A DNA stretch of 64,000 nucleotides from Lunatimonas salinarum (lineage in GTDB: Bacteria; Bacteroidota; Bacteroidia; Cytophagales; Cyclobacteriaceae): assembly GCF_017811155.1 (NCBI RefSeq), contig NZ_JACVCV010000017.1, positions 1-64,000 on the forward strand, in the 5' to 3' direction. Shown here piece after piece: positions 8,392 to 17,692 of this stretch (the first letter of the stretch is position 1; every line of letters begins with the position of its first letter). The notes beneath the pieces were generated by a model. It ran no database searches. It was given only the letters and a program-made list of their open reading frames with translations, and was not told the origin of the DNA. Made by a program: the position numbers and the translations under genes.

Positions 8392-9486
8392 TTAACCCTT
8401 TATCTGTACTATCTCCGTTTTGCTTTTCTCCGCATTGCGGATGGCGATCTGCCGGGCGACATTTTCAGCCAACGCATGAAATGCCCCGGCGGTTACGCCT
8501 TCTTTTAACACGGCGGGGAATCCACTGTCTCCGCTCTCCCGAATGCCCTGCACAATGGGTACTTCGCCCAAGAATGGAACGTTAAACCGCTGGGCAAGTT
8601 TCTTGCCCCCATCCTTTCCGAAGAGATAGTACTTATTATCAGGCAATTCTTCCGGTGTAAAGTAGGCCATATTTTCGATAACACCTAATACAGGAACGTT
8701 TATCTGGGGTTGCTGAAACATGGTAAGCCCTTTGGTAGCATCTGCCAGAGCTACCTTTTGAGGTGTGGTTACGATTACCGCTCCGGTCACCGGAACAGTC
8801 TGAACCATCGTCAGGTGAATATCAGAAGTACCCGGTGGCAAATCGAGCAACAAATAATCTAATTCTCCCCAGGCTACATCACCTATAAACTGTTTCAGCG
8901 CTGAACTAGCCATAGGCCCCCGCCAAACTACCGCACTGTCTGCCGGCGTCAAAAATCCGATAGACATCAGCTTCACCCCGTATTGCTCTATCGGAATGAT
9001 GATGTTCTTCCCTTCTTCCTGCTTTACCATCGGCTGTTCACCCTCCACGTTAAACATGGTAGGCACGGATGGCCCAAAAATATCGGCATCGATCAGCCCT
9101 ACTTTGGCACCCGACAGGGACAATGCAACCGCTAAATTTGCGGCACAAGTTGATTTACCGACACCTCCCTTTCCTGAGGCAACTGCAACAATATTCTTTA
9201 CACCAGGAAGCAACGGGGTGTTGTTTCTTGTGGTGGTAACTTGGGACGTCATGTGTATATTCAACCCCGGCAAATCCCCGAAGGCATTCTCCAATGCTTG
9301 CACGCAGTCGTTCTTGATCATTTCCTTTAGCGGACACGCAGGTGTGGTCAAAACCACCTTGAAGGAGACTGCTCCGTCAGTAACGGATAAATCTTGAATC
9401 ATACCCAAAGTCACCAAATCCCGCTTTAAATCGGGATCCTGTACTTTAGACAATACTTTCAATATATTCTCTTCTGAAAGAACCAT
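8392..9486 (-). CDS. apbC: Mrp/NBP35-type P-loop ATPase, Fe-S cluster carrier
   Basis: A 364-residue protein. The N-terminal 85 residues are a MIP18 (DUF59) domain containing TTPACPLKEMI; residues from about 95 are the ParA-like ATPase with the deviant Walker A GKGGVGKST at 105-113 and the DLPPGTSD segment. I placed the start at the ATG at 9486; the frame is open to 9600, but the extra 38 residues are basic and unlike the family, and a -7-like box lies at 9508-9515 inside that extension. The C-terminal CxxC of many Mrp proteins is absent (the stretch after ENMAYF reads TPEELPDNKYY), as I recall for other Bacteroidota forms. Members load Fe-S clusters onto apoproteins. Confidence 0.9.
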   Translation of the reverse strand: MVLSEENILKVLSKVQDPDLKRDLVTLGMIQDLSVTDGAVSFKVVLTTPACPLKEMIKNDCVQALENAFGDLPGLNIHMTSQVTTTRNNTPLLPGVKNIVAVASGKGGVGKSTCAANLAVALSLSGAKVGLIDADIFGPSVPTMFNVEGEQPMVKQEEGKNIIIPIEQYGVKLMSIGFLTPADSAVVWRGPMASSALKQFIGDVAWGELDYLLLDLPPGTSDIHLTMVQTVPVTGAVIVTTPQKVALADATKGLTMFQQPQINVPVLGVIENMAYFTPEELPDNKYYLFGKDGGKKLAQRFNVPFLGEVPIVQGIRESGDSGFPAVLKEGVTAGAFHALAENVARQIAIRNAEKSKTEIVQIKG

Positions 9487-9507
9487 GTTTGATTTACGAA
9501 ATTTTTT

Positions 9508-9515
9508 GCAATTTA
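9508..9515 (-). promoter_or_regulatory. candidate -7 box for apbC
   Basis: The minus strand reads TAAATTGC, a near match to the Bacteroidota -7 element TAnnTTTG, 21 bp before the chosen ATG. The same TAnnTTGCA form recurs before two other genes in this window. No clear -33 TTTG is seen. Confidence 0.35.
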
Positions 9516-9786
9516 GTCTGAATAACCCTCTAAATAAAATTTTTTGCCATAACCCTTCCTTTTTTGGCGTTCGCGCAAATTTTGCAAAAGATTTGTCCAA
9601 CGTAAGCGCTTAAGAAACTTAAAATTGCCGTGTCGGCGACAAGCCTTTCTCCCGATAACTAACCTTATTGAGGTCATTTAGTTTGCGGCAAGCTGAAGAG
9701 TTCATACGTTAGCAGTGCCCAACCCTTCAGGTTCACTTGCCTATTGAACAGTGCCATTTCCCCCTTCTATTCGAGAATAAAATGTG

Positions 9787-9794
9787 TATCTTTA
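9787..9794 (+). promoter_or_regulatory. candidate -7 box for dnaG
   Basis: TATCTTTA differs from TAnnTTTG only in the last base and ends 23 bp before the dnaG ATG. The -33 element is not clear. Confidence 0.35.
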
Positions 9795-9817
9795 CCGCTT
9801 ATCAGGGACGTTACTAA

Positions 9818-11743
9818 ATGAGTGTCAGTAATCACACCACCGAATCCGTACGCGAGCGGGCAGACATCGAGGAAGTAGTCGGCGACTATGTGCAGCTGAA
9901 GAAAAAGGGTCAAAACCTCTGGGCCTGCTGTCCCTTTCATAACGAAAAAAGCCCTTCCTTCTCTGTCTCCCCCAGCAAACAAATATACAAGTGTTTTGGC
10001 TGCGGAAAAGCAGGGGATTCAATCCAATTTGTCATGGACATCGAGGGGATTGGATTTACCGAGGCCATTCGCCACCTGGCCCAAAAATATGGGATAGAGA
10101 TCGAAGAAGAGAAAAACCAAAGCCCTGAACAAATCAAAGCCCTCAGTGAGAAAGAGCGGCAGTATGTCATCCTAAATTATGCCAAAGAACATTTTTCACT
10201 CAATCTAGAGACCGAAGAAGGCAGATCCATCGGCCTGAGCTACTTTCGCGAACGCGGATTCAACCAGCAGATCATCTCCAAGTTTGACCTAGGTTACTCC
10301 ATAGAAAGCTGGGATCACTTGCTCAAAGCCGCAAAGACCGCAGGTTTTACCCCAGAGGAACTTTTGAAAGCAGGTCTGGTACTAGAGCGGGAAAACCAAC
10401 CCGGCAATTATTACGACCGCTTTAGAGGCCGGGTGATGTTTACCGTCCACAATGTGGGAGGGAAAGCGATCGCCTTTGGAGCGCGCACGCTCAAGAAAGA
10501 TAAAAACCAACCCAAATATATCAACTCTCCAGAAACGGAGGTATATCATAAGAGTGACACGCTGTACGGTATTTTCCAGGCCAAGCAGGCTATCAAAGCC
10601 AAGGACAACTGCTACCTGGTTGAGGGCTACACAGATGTGCTATCCCTGCATTTGGCTGGAATTGAAAATGTGGTGGCCTCTTCGGGTACCTCGTTGACAG
10701 AAAGTCAGATCAAGTTAATCAAGCGTTTCACCGACCATGTCACGGTGCTATATGACGGGGACGCAGCTGGCATCAAAGCCTCCCTGCGGGGAATAGATAT
10801 GTTATTGGAGGGCGGACTCCATGTAAAAGCCGTGGTGTTTCCGGACGGAGAAGATCCCGACAGCTATGCACAAAAGGTAGGCGCCGAAGCCTTTAGCGAA
10901 TACCTGACTACAAATACCCAAGATTTCATCAAATTCAAGATCGGGCTTTCCTTGAATGAGGGCAAATCAGATCCGATCAAAAAAGCAGAAACCGTCCGGC
11001 AGATCGTACAAAGTATTGCCAAAATCCCGGATCCAATCCTTCGAAACTTCTATGTAAAAGAAGCTTCGCTGCTGATGGACCTGGAGGAGGATCTAATCTT
11101 GATAGAGCTCAACAAGGCAAGCTTAAAACCCAAAGAGCGAAACAGCACTTTCCCAGAGGAGCGATCACCCCAATTTACCGAAGAGCTGCTTCCTGTAGCG
11201 CCTTTGGACAACAGGCAGTCTGAGCAGAAACAATTGATGTCTCAGGAACGCGAAGTATTGCGGCTGCTGATAAACTATGGGGTAGAAAAGATCGGGGAAG
11301 AGCTACATGTATGCGAATACCTTATTGAAGAAACCGGCGAACTGCAATTTGAAACGCCCGTTTTCAAGAACCTGTTTGAACGCTATCGGGAGGCATTAAG
11401 CAAGGGCATTGTGCCTACTGCAGAGTATTTCTTAAAGACTTCTGATAGCGAGCTGAAAAAGGAGCTAATCGACATGATCACCCAAAAATACGAGTTGTCT
11501 TCCTTATGGGAAAGCAGGCATCAGATATTCACCGCAAGGGAGGCGGACAATCTGGCCAAAACCATCTATGACAGTGTTTTAAGATTGAAAAAGAGGGTAT
11601 TGAAAAAAATGCTACACGAACTGCTGGACAAGATCAAACTCTCACAAGACGCTGAGATCGCAGATTTACAGCAGGTTTACATGGAAATCAAACGATACCA
11701 AGTGGAAATAGACCAGCAGCTGGGAACTGTTATTTCTCACTAA
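9818..11743 (+). CDS. dnaG: DNA primase
   Basis: A 641-residue replicative primase that makes RNA primers for DNA replication. The CHC2 zinc-binding domain lies at about residues 37-66 (CCPFH, then CFGCG), the DnaG core follows, and the Toprim metal-binding motifs are YLVEGYTDV near residue 265 and LYDGDAAG near 310. The C-terminal third is the helicase-binding region, which is less conserved. Length and domain order are normal. It stands alone with its own upstream region; ribBA follows 167 bp later on the same strand. Confidence 0.96.
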   Translation: MSVSNHTTESVRERADIEEVVGDYVQLKKKGQNLWACCPFHNEKSPSFSVSPSKQIYKCFGCGKAGDSIQFVMDIEGIGFTEAIRHLAQKYGIEIEEEKNQSPEQIKALSEKERQYVILNYAKEHFSLNLETEEGRSIGLSYFRERGFNQQIISKFDLGYSIESWDHLLKAAKTAGFTPEELLKAGLVLERENQPGNYYDRFRGRVMFTVHNVGGKAIAFGARTLKKDKNQPKYINSPETEVYHKSDTLYGIFQAKQAIKAKDNCYLVEGYTDVLSLHLAGIENVVASSGTSLTESQIKLIKRFTDHVTVLYDGDAAGIKASLRGIDMLLEGGLHVKAVVFPDGEDPDSYAQKVGAEAFSEYLTTNTQDFIKFKIGLSLNEGKSDPIKKAETVRQIVQSIAKIPDPILRNFYVKEASLLMDLEEDLILIELNKASLKPKERNSTFPEERSPQFTEELLPVAPLDNRQSEQKQLMSQEREVLRLLINYGVEKIGEELHVCEYLIEETGELQFETPVFKNLFERYREALSKGIVPTAEYFLKTSDSELKKELIDMITQKYELSSLWESRHQIFTAREADNLAKTIYDSVLRLKKRVLKKMLHELLDKIKLSQDAEIADLQQVYMEIKRYQVEIDQQLGTVISH

Positions 11744-11910
11744 ATGTAATGTGTGTGTAAAACTCCCGATGATTAGTCGTTAATTTACGCCAAAATCAGC
11801 TTCTCGCAGCAAGGGGGTTGTCGGGGTATTAAGACGAAGTAAGATACAGGATTGTGGCACCATACTGCGCTGCGGAATTGCCAACGGCACCTGATACAAG
11901 ATTATAGAAA

Positions 11911-13143
11911 ATGAACGAAGAAATAACACTAGATCCAATAGCACAAGCAATAGAGGCCATCCGAGAAGGGAGGGTGGTCATCGTGGTAGACGACGAAGAT
12001 CGAGAAAACGAAGGAGATTTTATTTGTGCGGCCGAAAAGGTAACACCGGAAATCATCAATTTTATGGCTACCCATGGGCGGGGCCTGATATGTGCGCCGC
12101 TGATCGAAGACCGCTGTGACGAGCTGGGCCTTGAAATGATGGTCACGTCAAATACCGCTGTATTTGAGACTCCGTTTACGGTTTCTGTGGACTTAATAGG
12201 TCATGGATGTACCACCGGTATTTCTGCCAGCGACCGCGCTAAAACGATACGTGCGCTAGTGGACCCCAGCATTCAGCCCTCTGAACTGGGAAAGCCCGGG
12301 CACATTTTCCCGCTCAAGGCCAAGAGAGGAGGTGTTCTTAGGAGAACGGGACATACCGAAGCGGCCATTGACCTGGCCAGGCTTGCGGGACTGAAGCCTG
12401 CGGGCGTACTGGTCGAGATTATGAATGAGGATGGGACCATGGCGCGTCTGCCAGATCTGGTCGAAGTAGCTCGGAAATTCGACCTTAAATTGATCTCTAT
12501 CAAGGACCTGATTGCCTACCGCCTTAAAAACGAATCCTTGATCCGGAGAGAAATCGGAGTAGATATGCCAACAGCTTGGGGAAACTTTGAATTGATTGCC
12601 TATGAACAAACCAATACAAAGGAAATACACATGGCATTGATCAAAGGCAAGTGGGAAAAAGACGAAGAGGTAATGGTACGTGTGCATTCCTCCTGTGTGA
12701 CCGGAGATATCTTTGGATCCTGCCGATGCGACTGCGGTCCGCAGCTTCACAAAGCCATGGAAATCGTAGAGAAAGAAGGGAAGGGTGTGGTGCTGTATAT
12801 GAACCAAGAAGGGCGCGGCATTGGACTGGTCAATAAACTTAAAGCTTACAAATTACAGGAAGAGGGAATGGACACGGTGCAGGCAAACCTAGCACTGGGA
12901 TTTCCAATGGACAAAAGAGACTATGGCGTGGGAGCGCAGATTCTCCGGGACTTGGGAATCTCCAAGATCCGCCTTATCTCCAATAATCCCACCAAACGAG
13001 CGGGATTGCTCGGGTATGGATTGGAAATTGTGGACACCGTACCGTTGGAAATCAACCCCAACCCCCACAACGAGCGCTATCTGCAAACCAAAAAGGATAA
13101 AATGGGGCATACCATCCTCCGAAGGGATAACACCAAATTCTAA
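11911..13143 (+). CDS. ribBA: bifunctional DHBP synthase / GTP cyclohydrolase II
   Basis: A 410-residue enzyme of riboflavin biosynthesis. Residues about 1-205 are 3,4-dihydroxy-2-butanone 4-phosphate synthase, with the [10 protein letters not shown] motif near residue 28. Residues about 210-405 are GTP cyclohydrolase II, with zinc cysteines in [17 protein letters not shown] near 260-272 and the RGIGL segment. It supplies both precursors of the riboflavin ring. The FAD-forming enzyme ribF is 7 kb downstream. I see no FMN riboswitch in the 167-bp leader, though a structure search was not possible. Confidence 0.95.
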   Translation: MNEEITLDPIAQAIEAIREGRVVIVVDDEDRENEGDFICAAEKVTPEIINFMATHGRGLICAPLIEDRCDELGLEMMVTSNTAVFETPFTVSVDLIGHGCTTGISASDRAKTIRALVDPSIQPSELGKPGHIFPLKAKRGGVLRRTGHTEAAIDLARLAGLKPAGVLVEIMNEDGTMARLPDLVEVARKFDLKLISIKDLIAYRLKNESLIRREIGVDMPTAWGNFELIAYEQTNTKEIHMALIKGKWEKDEEVMVRVHSSCVTGDIFGSCRCDCGPQLHKAMEIVEKEGKGVVLYMNQEGRGIGLVNKLKAYKLQEEGMDTVQANLALGFPMDKRDYGVGAQILRDLGISKIRLISNNPTKRAGLLGYGLEIVDTVPLEINPNPHNERYLQTKKDKMGHTILRRDNTKF

Positions 13144-13361
13144 GCATCCATACCCCAAATAGTAACTAGTAGGCAGCTTACTGTTTAACTGGTAATTCGA
13201 ACAGGACTGATGTCAAGCGGTCGCCAAAGGGCTTGGATGCCAGCTTAGCTTTGTCAAACCCCAATGGAGGCACCGCAGACGCCGGCGGAAAATAAAAAGC
13301 ATCTTTCAACATTTGGCTGAATTTTTCCGTACTAGTACCAGAGACCAAATAAAGTGACTAC

Positions 13362-14012
13362 ATGATGAACAAAATCGTATTTGCATGGCTCATTGGCCTG
13401 ATATGGATGGTCGATGTACACGCACAGGAGTTTCCCTCCCAAGTATGGCACAATGGAAAAGTCTTTCTGGAAAACGGTGCCCTGGTAGAGGGTAAAGTAA
13501 AATATGACCTAGACAACAACGTGGTGACAGTCGCTACTGAATCAGTCGAGACTTTCAACGCGGTATCGGTAACACGCTTTGAGATTTTTGATGAATACTA
13601 CGGAGGAATCCGGGTATTTTACTCCCTCCCCTATGCGTCCACTTCGGATTACAAGGTTCCCATGTTCTTTGAACTGCTCGTAGAGGGAGAAGAAGTAACC
13701 CTTTTGTGCCGGGAATACATTACCGTAGATAACCGGGGCATGAATGGCATGGGTATGCGGGGCATGTACATGGGCCCGATGTGGGGACCACCCATGATGG
13801 GATTTGACCGACTTGCCTTCGATTATTATTTCCTTGCAGAAAGCGGGATACAAAAATACAGTCAAAAGAAGCGGGATTTGTTCGAATTAATGGATGACCG
13901 CTCCTCGGAAGTGAAGCTGTATATGCGAAAAAACCGGCTTTCGCACGATAAGCGGGGAGATTTACTACGAATTACCGCTTACTACAACCAACTCAAAAAA
14001 CCAAACTCATAA
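13362..14012 (+). CDS. exported protein of unknown function with a Met/Gly-rich loop
   Basis: A 216-residue protein I do not recognise as a named family. A signal peptide ends near VDVHAQE. The N-terminal half has beta-strand-like phrases (KVFLENGALVEGKVKYDL) reminiscent of small Bacteroidota exported proteins. Residues about 127-147 are very rich in methionine and glycine (MGMRGMYMGPMWGPPMM), which could bind a soft metal such as copper, but no such role is shown. The C-terminal third is basic and helical. The surE start codon follows directly on its stop codon, so the two genes are co-translated. ATG 13365 is an equally good start. Confidence 0.7.
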   Translation: MMNKIVFAWLIGLIWMVDVHAQEFPSQVWHNGKVFLENGALVEGKVKYDLDNNVVTVATESVETFNAVSVTRFEIFDEYYGGIRVFYSLPYASTSDYKVPMFFELLVEGEEVTLLCREYITVDNRGMNGMGMRGMYMGPMWGPPMMGFDRLAFDYYFLAESGIQKYSQKKRDLFELMDDRSSEVKLYMRKNRLSHDKRGDLLRITAYYNQLKKPNS

Positions 14013-14801
14013 ATGGACAAACCCCTTATTTTAGTTTCCAATGACGATGGCATAACCTCTAGAGGAATCCGTGTGCTGGTAGACATCATGAAAGACCTCG
14101 GTGAAGTGGTGGTAGTGGCGCCGGATAGCCCGCAATCAGGGATGGGGCACGCCATCACCATTGGAAACACCCTTCGACTCTCGGAAGAAGAGATTTTTCA
14201 CGACGTGGTAGCGTACAAATCCAGCGGCACACCTGCCGACTGTGTGAAACTAGCCAAGCACTATGTGTTGAAAGAAAAAAAACCAGACCTAGTGGTAAGC
14301 GGAATAAATCACGGAAGCAATACCTCCATCAGTGTACTCTACTCGGGAACCATGTCTGCAGCGATAGAAGGCGCTATCGAGGGATTGCCTTCTATTGGTT
14401 TTAGCTTATGCGACTATAGTTCCAAAGCAGATTTTTCCCATGTAGAAGATTATGTAAGGACGATCTCAGAGCAAGTTTTGCAAAATGGCATTCCAAAAGG
14501 TGTAGCCCTAAACGTCAATTTCCCCCCCAAACGAAACGAACCGCTGAGAGGAATTAAAATCTGTAGGCAGGCCCGAGCCAAATGGCAGGAGGACTTCGAC
14601 GAACGCTATGATCCCAATGGCCGCAAATACTTCTGGATGGCGGGAAATTTTGTCAATTTCGATAAAGGCGAGGATAATGACGAGTGGGCCATCGCCAACA
14701 ATTACGTATCTGTGGTTCCCTGCCAATTTGACCTTACGGCACACCATGCAATTTCCCAAATAAACAATGATTGGGACTGGGAAAGGCTGAAAAACGTCTA
14801 G
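14013..14801 (+). CDS. surE: 5'/3'-nucleotidase SurE
   Basis: A 262-residue metal-dependent nucleoside monophosphate phosphatase. The N-terminal VSNDDGI contains the metal-binding Asp pair; GTPADCV and SGINHGSN are further SurE signatures, and the GTMSAAIEG loop follows. SurE enzymes dephosphorylate nucleoside monophosphates and support stress survival. It is the last gene of its unit, placed 11 bp before a clear terminator. Confidence 0.95.
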   Translation: MDKPLILVSNDDGITSRGIRVLVDIMKDLGEVVVVAPDSPQSGMGHAITIGNTLRLSEEEIFHDVVAYKSSGTPADCVKLAKHYVLKEKKPDLVVSGINHGSNTSISVLYSGTMSAAIEGAIEGLPSIGFSLCDYSSKADFSHVEDYVRTISEQVLQNGIPKGVALNVNFPPKRNEPLRGIKICRQARAKWQEDFDERYDPNGRKYFWMAGNFVNFDKGEDNDEWAIANNYVSVVPCQFDLTAHHAISQINNDWDWERLKNV

Positions 14802-14812
14802 AAATACAACGT

Positions 14813-14850
14813 AAAAAGGGCTGCTTCTAATAAAAGAAACAGCCCTTTTT
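14813..14850. terminator. bidirectional intrinsic terminator between surE and the CocE-like gene
   Basis: AAAAAGGGCTG at 14813-14823 pairs with CAGCCCTTTTT at 14840-14850, and the stem can extend by four bases past one mismatch. The flanking A-run and T-run make it serve both convergent genes. Confidence 0.88.
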
Positions 14851-14917
14851 ATTAATAAAACCTCCAAACCGAATAAACCGACTAGGTGGCATTATCCGAT
14901 CTTCCAAAAGAAAAAAT

Positions 14918-16759
14918 TCAGTCAAACCCTTTCACGATTGGCAACACGATATGGCTGGGTCGTGGGCCTCCGTGGTGAATGGTCTGCTGTGCTACCCGCG
15001 TTTCTGCGTCGGAACCTAAGGGTTTACCGGTATTAGGGTTGCGGTCAAATTGTGGGAAATTGCTGGACGTAATATCCACCCGTATCCGGTGACCCGGCTG
15101 AAACACATTTGCGGTACCCATCATTTCAATTTCAAATTCATACACCTGATTGGGAGTAAGCAAGTTGATTTTATCCAAGCCGTCTTTGAACTTGGCCCGG
15201 AGAATGCCCTCAGATACCGGGTATGCGCTACCATCGGGGTATACATCGATCAACTTTATCATCCAATCGGTGTCTGGACCGTCAGTCGCGGCATGCAGCT
15301 TCATCTTAATGGGGCCTGCCACGGCTAGGGGCTCGCTCAAGTATTCGGAAGTGTAGACCAACACGTCGTTTCGTCTTTCGATGTCCCGTTGATCTTTCGG
15401 CCCGGCCACCGTAGGCGTACCGCAGCAGTTGTTGCCTCCATAAGTCATCACGGGTTGGTTTGGATCGTATATGTAGGTATCTATACCAGAGCGAGACGGC
15501 TTTTCAAAGCTCAATTTTCCTCCTCCCCTCAGTGTGTTTGCAGGGCTATCTCCGGTCAGGTACAATTCCCTGTAATTTGTGCCTGGAATTGGCCAATCGT
15601 CCTCATGCCGCCACTGATTCTCTCCCATATAAAAAATCCGTACTGGCTTTTCGGTATCTATACCGTTTTGAATACCCTTTAGATGGTAGTCATAGTAGCG
15701 AAGCTCTTCTTCATACAGATCCACGAAGGCGTGTGCGCCAAAATCCAAATCCCCGAACTTTGTGCCCGGCCCGTGCCCCCAAGGGCCTACCAGCAACTTG
15801 GTTCCCTTTCGGGCTTCCGGTGTGCCACCGCGTTGCTTCATGCCCGTATACCCATTCAACGTGCCCATCAAGAAAATATCAAACCACCCTCCCGTATTGT
15901 ATGCAGGCACCATGACCTTTTCAAAACGCTCCTCATCGCTGATCGATTTCCAATAAGCGTCGTAGCTCTCGTGGGTCAGCCAGTCACGATAATGCTGAAC
16001 CGCATAGCCGGCACTTTGCAAGTCGCCATCTTTCAATGGTAGGTGCATCAGGATATTTTCATACCTAAGTTCCTCAGGGGTATAAGATGCAGTATGCCAG
16101 TATTGGGGCAACATAATACGGTTAGGCATGCGCACCACACCCCAGCCATAGTTGAAACTGAGGCGATTCGCACCGCCCATGGTAATCCAATTAGCATATA
16201 TATTTGTAGACGCAACGGAAGGAAAGATCGCATCTAAGCTCGGGGGGGACTGACTTGCTGCCGCCCATTGATTATGTCCCAGATAGGATCCTCCCTGCAT
16301 GGCGATTTTGCCATTGGAAAAAGCCTGCTTGGCGATCCACTCAATCGTGTCGTACCCGTCGTTCGCTTCATCCCTAAAGGGCTCCCATTTACCCTCGCTC
16401 TCGTACCTACCTCTCACGTCTTGGACGATCGCCACGTACCCTCGCTGGGCAAACTTGGTCATGCGCTCGTGATGGACATTTTCCCGCTGCAACCCATAGG
16501 GCGTACGGGTTACGATAACGGGGTATTTGCCGGGCTTTTTGGGCATATACAAATCTGCATACAAGATGGTTCCATCCCGCATGGGGATTGCCTGCTGTCG
16601 CAGAATCCTAATTTCATTCAGTACAGGATCGGATCCGGGTACTGACTGCGGCTCTGAAAAAGCCCCTAAGACTAACAATACCAATAAGAACGCACAGGAT
16701 CTTACAAGCCGGTAAACGCCGGTATTTCGGACAAATGAAACATTTTGGGGTGATAACAT
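14918..16759 (-). CDS. exported CocE/NonD-family alpha/beta hydrolase
   Basis: A 613-residue serine hydrolase of the CocE / X-Pro dipeptidyl-peptidase (S15) superfamily. A hydrophobic signal segment lies at about residues 20-37. The alpha/beta hydrolase core has the nucleophile motif GGSYLGHNQW near residue 158 and a likely catalytic His in VGPWGHGPG. The C-terminal 230 residues are the jelly-roll domain typical of the family. Members cleave esters, acyl groups or X-Pro dipeptides, so the substrate is open. It is monocistronic, bounded by the surE terminator and divergent from pdeM. Confidence 0.85.
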   Translation of the reverse strand: MLSPQNVSFVRNTGVYRLVRSCAFLLVLLVLGAFSEPQSVPGSDPVLNEIRILRQQAIPMRDGTILYADLYMPKKPGKYPVIVTRTPYGLQRENVHHERMTKFAQRGYVAIVQDVRGRYESEGKWEPFRDEANDGYDTIEWIAKQAFSNGKIAMQGGSYLGHNQWAAASQSPPSLDAIFPSVASTNIYANWITMGGANRLSFNYGWGVVRMPNRIMLPQYWHTASYTPEELRYENILMHLPLKDGDLQSAGYAVQHYRDWLTHESYDAYWKSISDEERFEKVMVPAYNTGGWFDIFLMGTLNGYTGMKQRGGTPEARKGTKLLVGPWGHGPGTKFGDLDFGAHAFVDLYEEELRYYDYHLKGIQNGIDTEKPVRIFYMGENQWRHEDDWPIPGTNYRELYLTGDSPANTLRGGGKLSFEKPSRSGIDTYIYDPNQPVMTYGGNNCCGTPTVAGPKDQRDIERRNDVLVYTSEYLSEPLAVAGPIKMKLHAATDGPDTDWMIKLIDVYPDGSAYPVSEGILRAKFKDGLDKINLLTPNQVYEFEIEMMGTANVFQPGHRIRVDITSSNFPQFDRNPNTGKPLGSDAETRVAQQTIHHGGPRPSHIVLPIVKGFD

Positions 16760-16989
16760 ACTGTTTGAATCATTTAATGAAAAGAATAACCGAATACAAG
16801 CTATCTAATCTTTTTCGAATTTTCAACCACCGTTTGCCAAAAAGGCGCGAAACTACACGAAAGGCGTACGAACATACCCGAAAGGTTGCCCCATCGTTAA
16901 TTTATGTCAATTCCAGAGGCTTGTGAGGGGTTATCCTGTAAAGTTTTCGTAGTTTCACGCCATCAACTGAAGCTTCTGAACGCAATAGC

Positions 16990-17667
16990 ATGCAGCTACA
17001 AATTGCAGATATCACCTTGGAGTTGCTCCAAGAAAAAGCGGTGTGGATAGCCTCCTTACACACACTTCTATTGTCGGATACGCATTTTGGAAAGGCCGGA
17101 CATTTCCGAAGAGCCGGCATTCCCGTCAATGAATCGGTTCACGAAAAAGACTACCGCATCTTACGCGGCCTATTAAGCAGGTACCAGCCCAAGCAGGTCT
17201 TTTTCTTGGGGGACCTATTCCATAGCGAATGGAACGAGCAATGGGAGGCCTTGCAATCCTTTCTGCGTCAGTTTGCAGCAACATCCTTTCATTTGATCAA
17301 AGGCAACCATGATGTACTTCCTGAATCGGCGTACACCTCTTCTGAACTGCAGGTATGGGAGGCACCTTTTCGGCTGAAAAACTTGTTGCTTTGCCACGAG
17401 CCGCTGGCAGGTGTGCCTAGTCAACTATTGCAGGTCTGCGGACATATTCATCCCGGAATCACCCTTCGAGGCAAAGGTAGGCAACGCCTGAAAATGCCCT
17501 GCTTCCTCTTTCGCAGGAATACAATTATACTGCCTTCCTTTGGTGCGTTCACCGGATTATTCAATATCCAACCTGAAAAGGAAGATCGGATATTCCTCGT
17601 AACACCAACCAAAGTAATTCCCATGAATTTGGTAGATAAGGTTGGTTTAGTAGCTTCCTCTGGTTAA
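16990..17667 (+). CDS. pdeM: ligase-associated DNA damage response endonuclease PdeM
   Basis: A 225-residue calcineurin-like metallophosphoesterase. The metal-binding motifs are all present: LLSDTHFGK, GDLFHS, KGNHD and CGHIHPG. The segment HFRRAGIPV after the first motif is typical of PdeM, which is normally found with a DNA ligase, an Lhr-like helicase and a beta-lactamase-fold exonuclease. None of these partners is in this window; the gene sits directly before ftsX. The assignment to PdeM rather than a general phosphoesterase rests on the motif context. Confidence 0.85.
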   Translation: MQLQIADITLELLQEKAVWIASLHTLLLSDTHFGKAGHFRRAGIPVNESVHEKDYRILRGLLSRYQPKQVFFLGDLFHSEWNEQWEALQSFLRQFAATSFHLIKGNHDVLPESAYTSSELQVWEAPFRLKNLLLCHEPLAGVPSQLLQVCGHIHPGITLRGKGRQRLKMPCFLFRRNTIILPSFGAFTGLFNIQPEKEDRIFLVTPTKVIPMNLVDKVGLVASSG

Positions 17668-17672
17668 TTTTG
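17665..17672 (+). promoter_or_regulatory. candidate -7 box for ftsX
   Basis: TAATTTTG matches TAnnTTTG exactly and overlaps the pdeM stop codon; it ends 20 bp before the ftsX ATG. No good -33 element is present. Confidence 0.4.
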
Positions 17673-17692
17673 ACGCTAATCTGGAACACAAC

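Larger units (their letters stand above)
9487..9817. other. divergent intergenic region between apbC and dnaG
   Basis: About 330 bp with no convincing gene. It should hold the promoters of apbC (minus) and dnaG (plus). The only signals I see are -7-like boxes near each start, given as separate entries. Confidence 0.6.

Noticed and set aside
9487-9600. N-terminal extension of the Mrp-type ATPase to 9600
   Set aside because: The extra 38 residues are basic and not family-like, and a promoter-like box lies inside them.
16735-16926. A 63-codon plus-strand frame between the CocE-like gene and pdeM
   Set aside because: It starts inside the antisense of the CocE-like gene and has no family features or ribosome-binding context.
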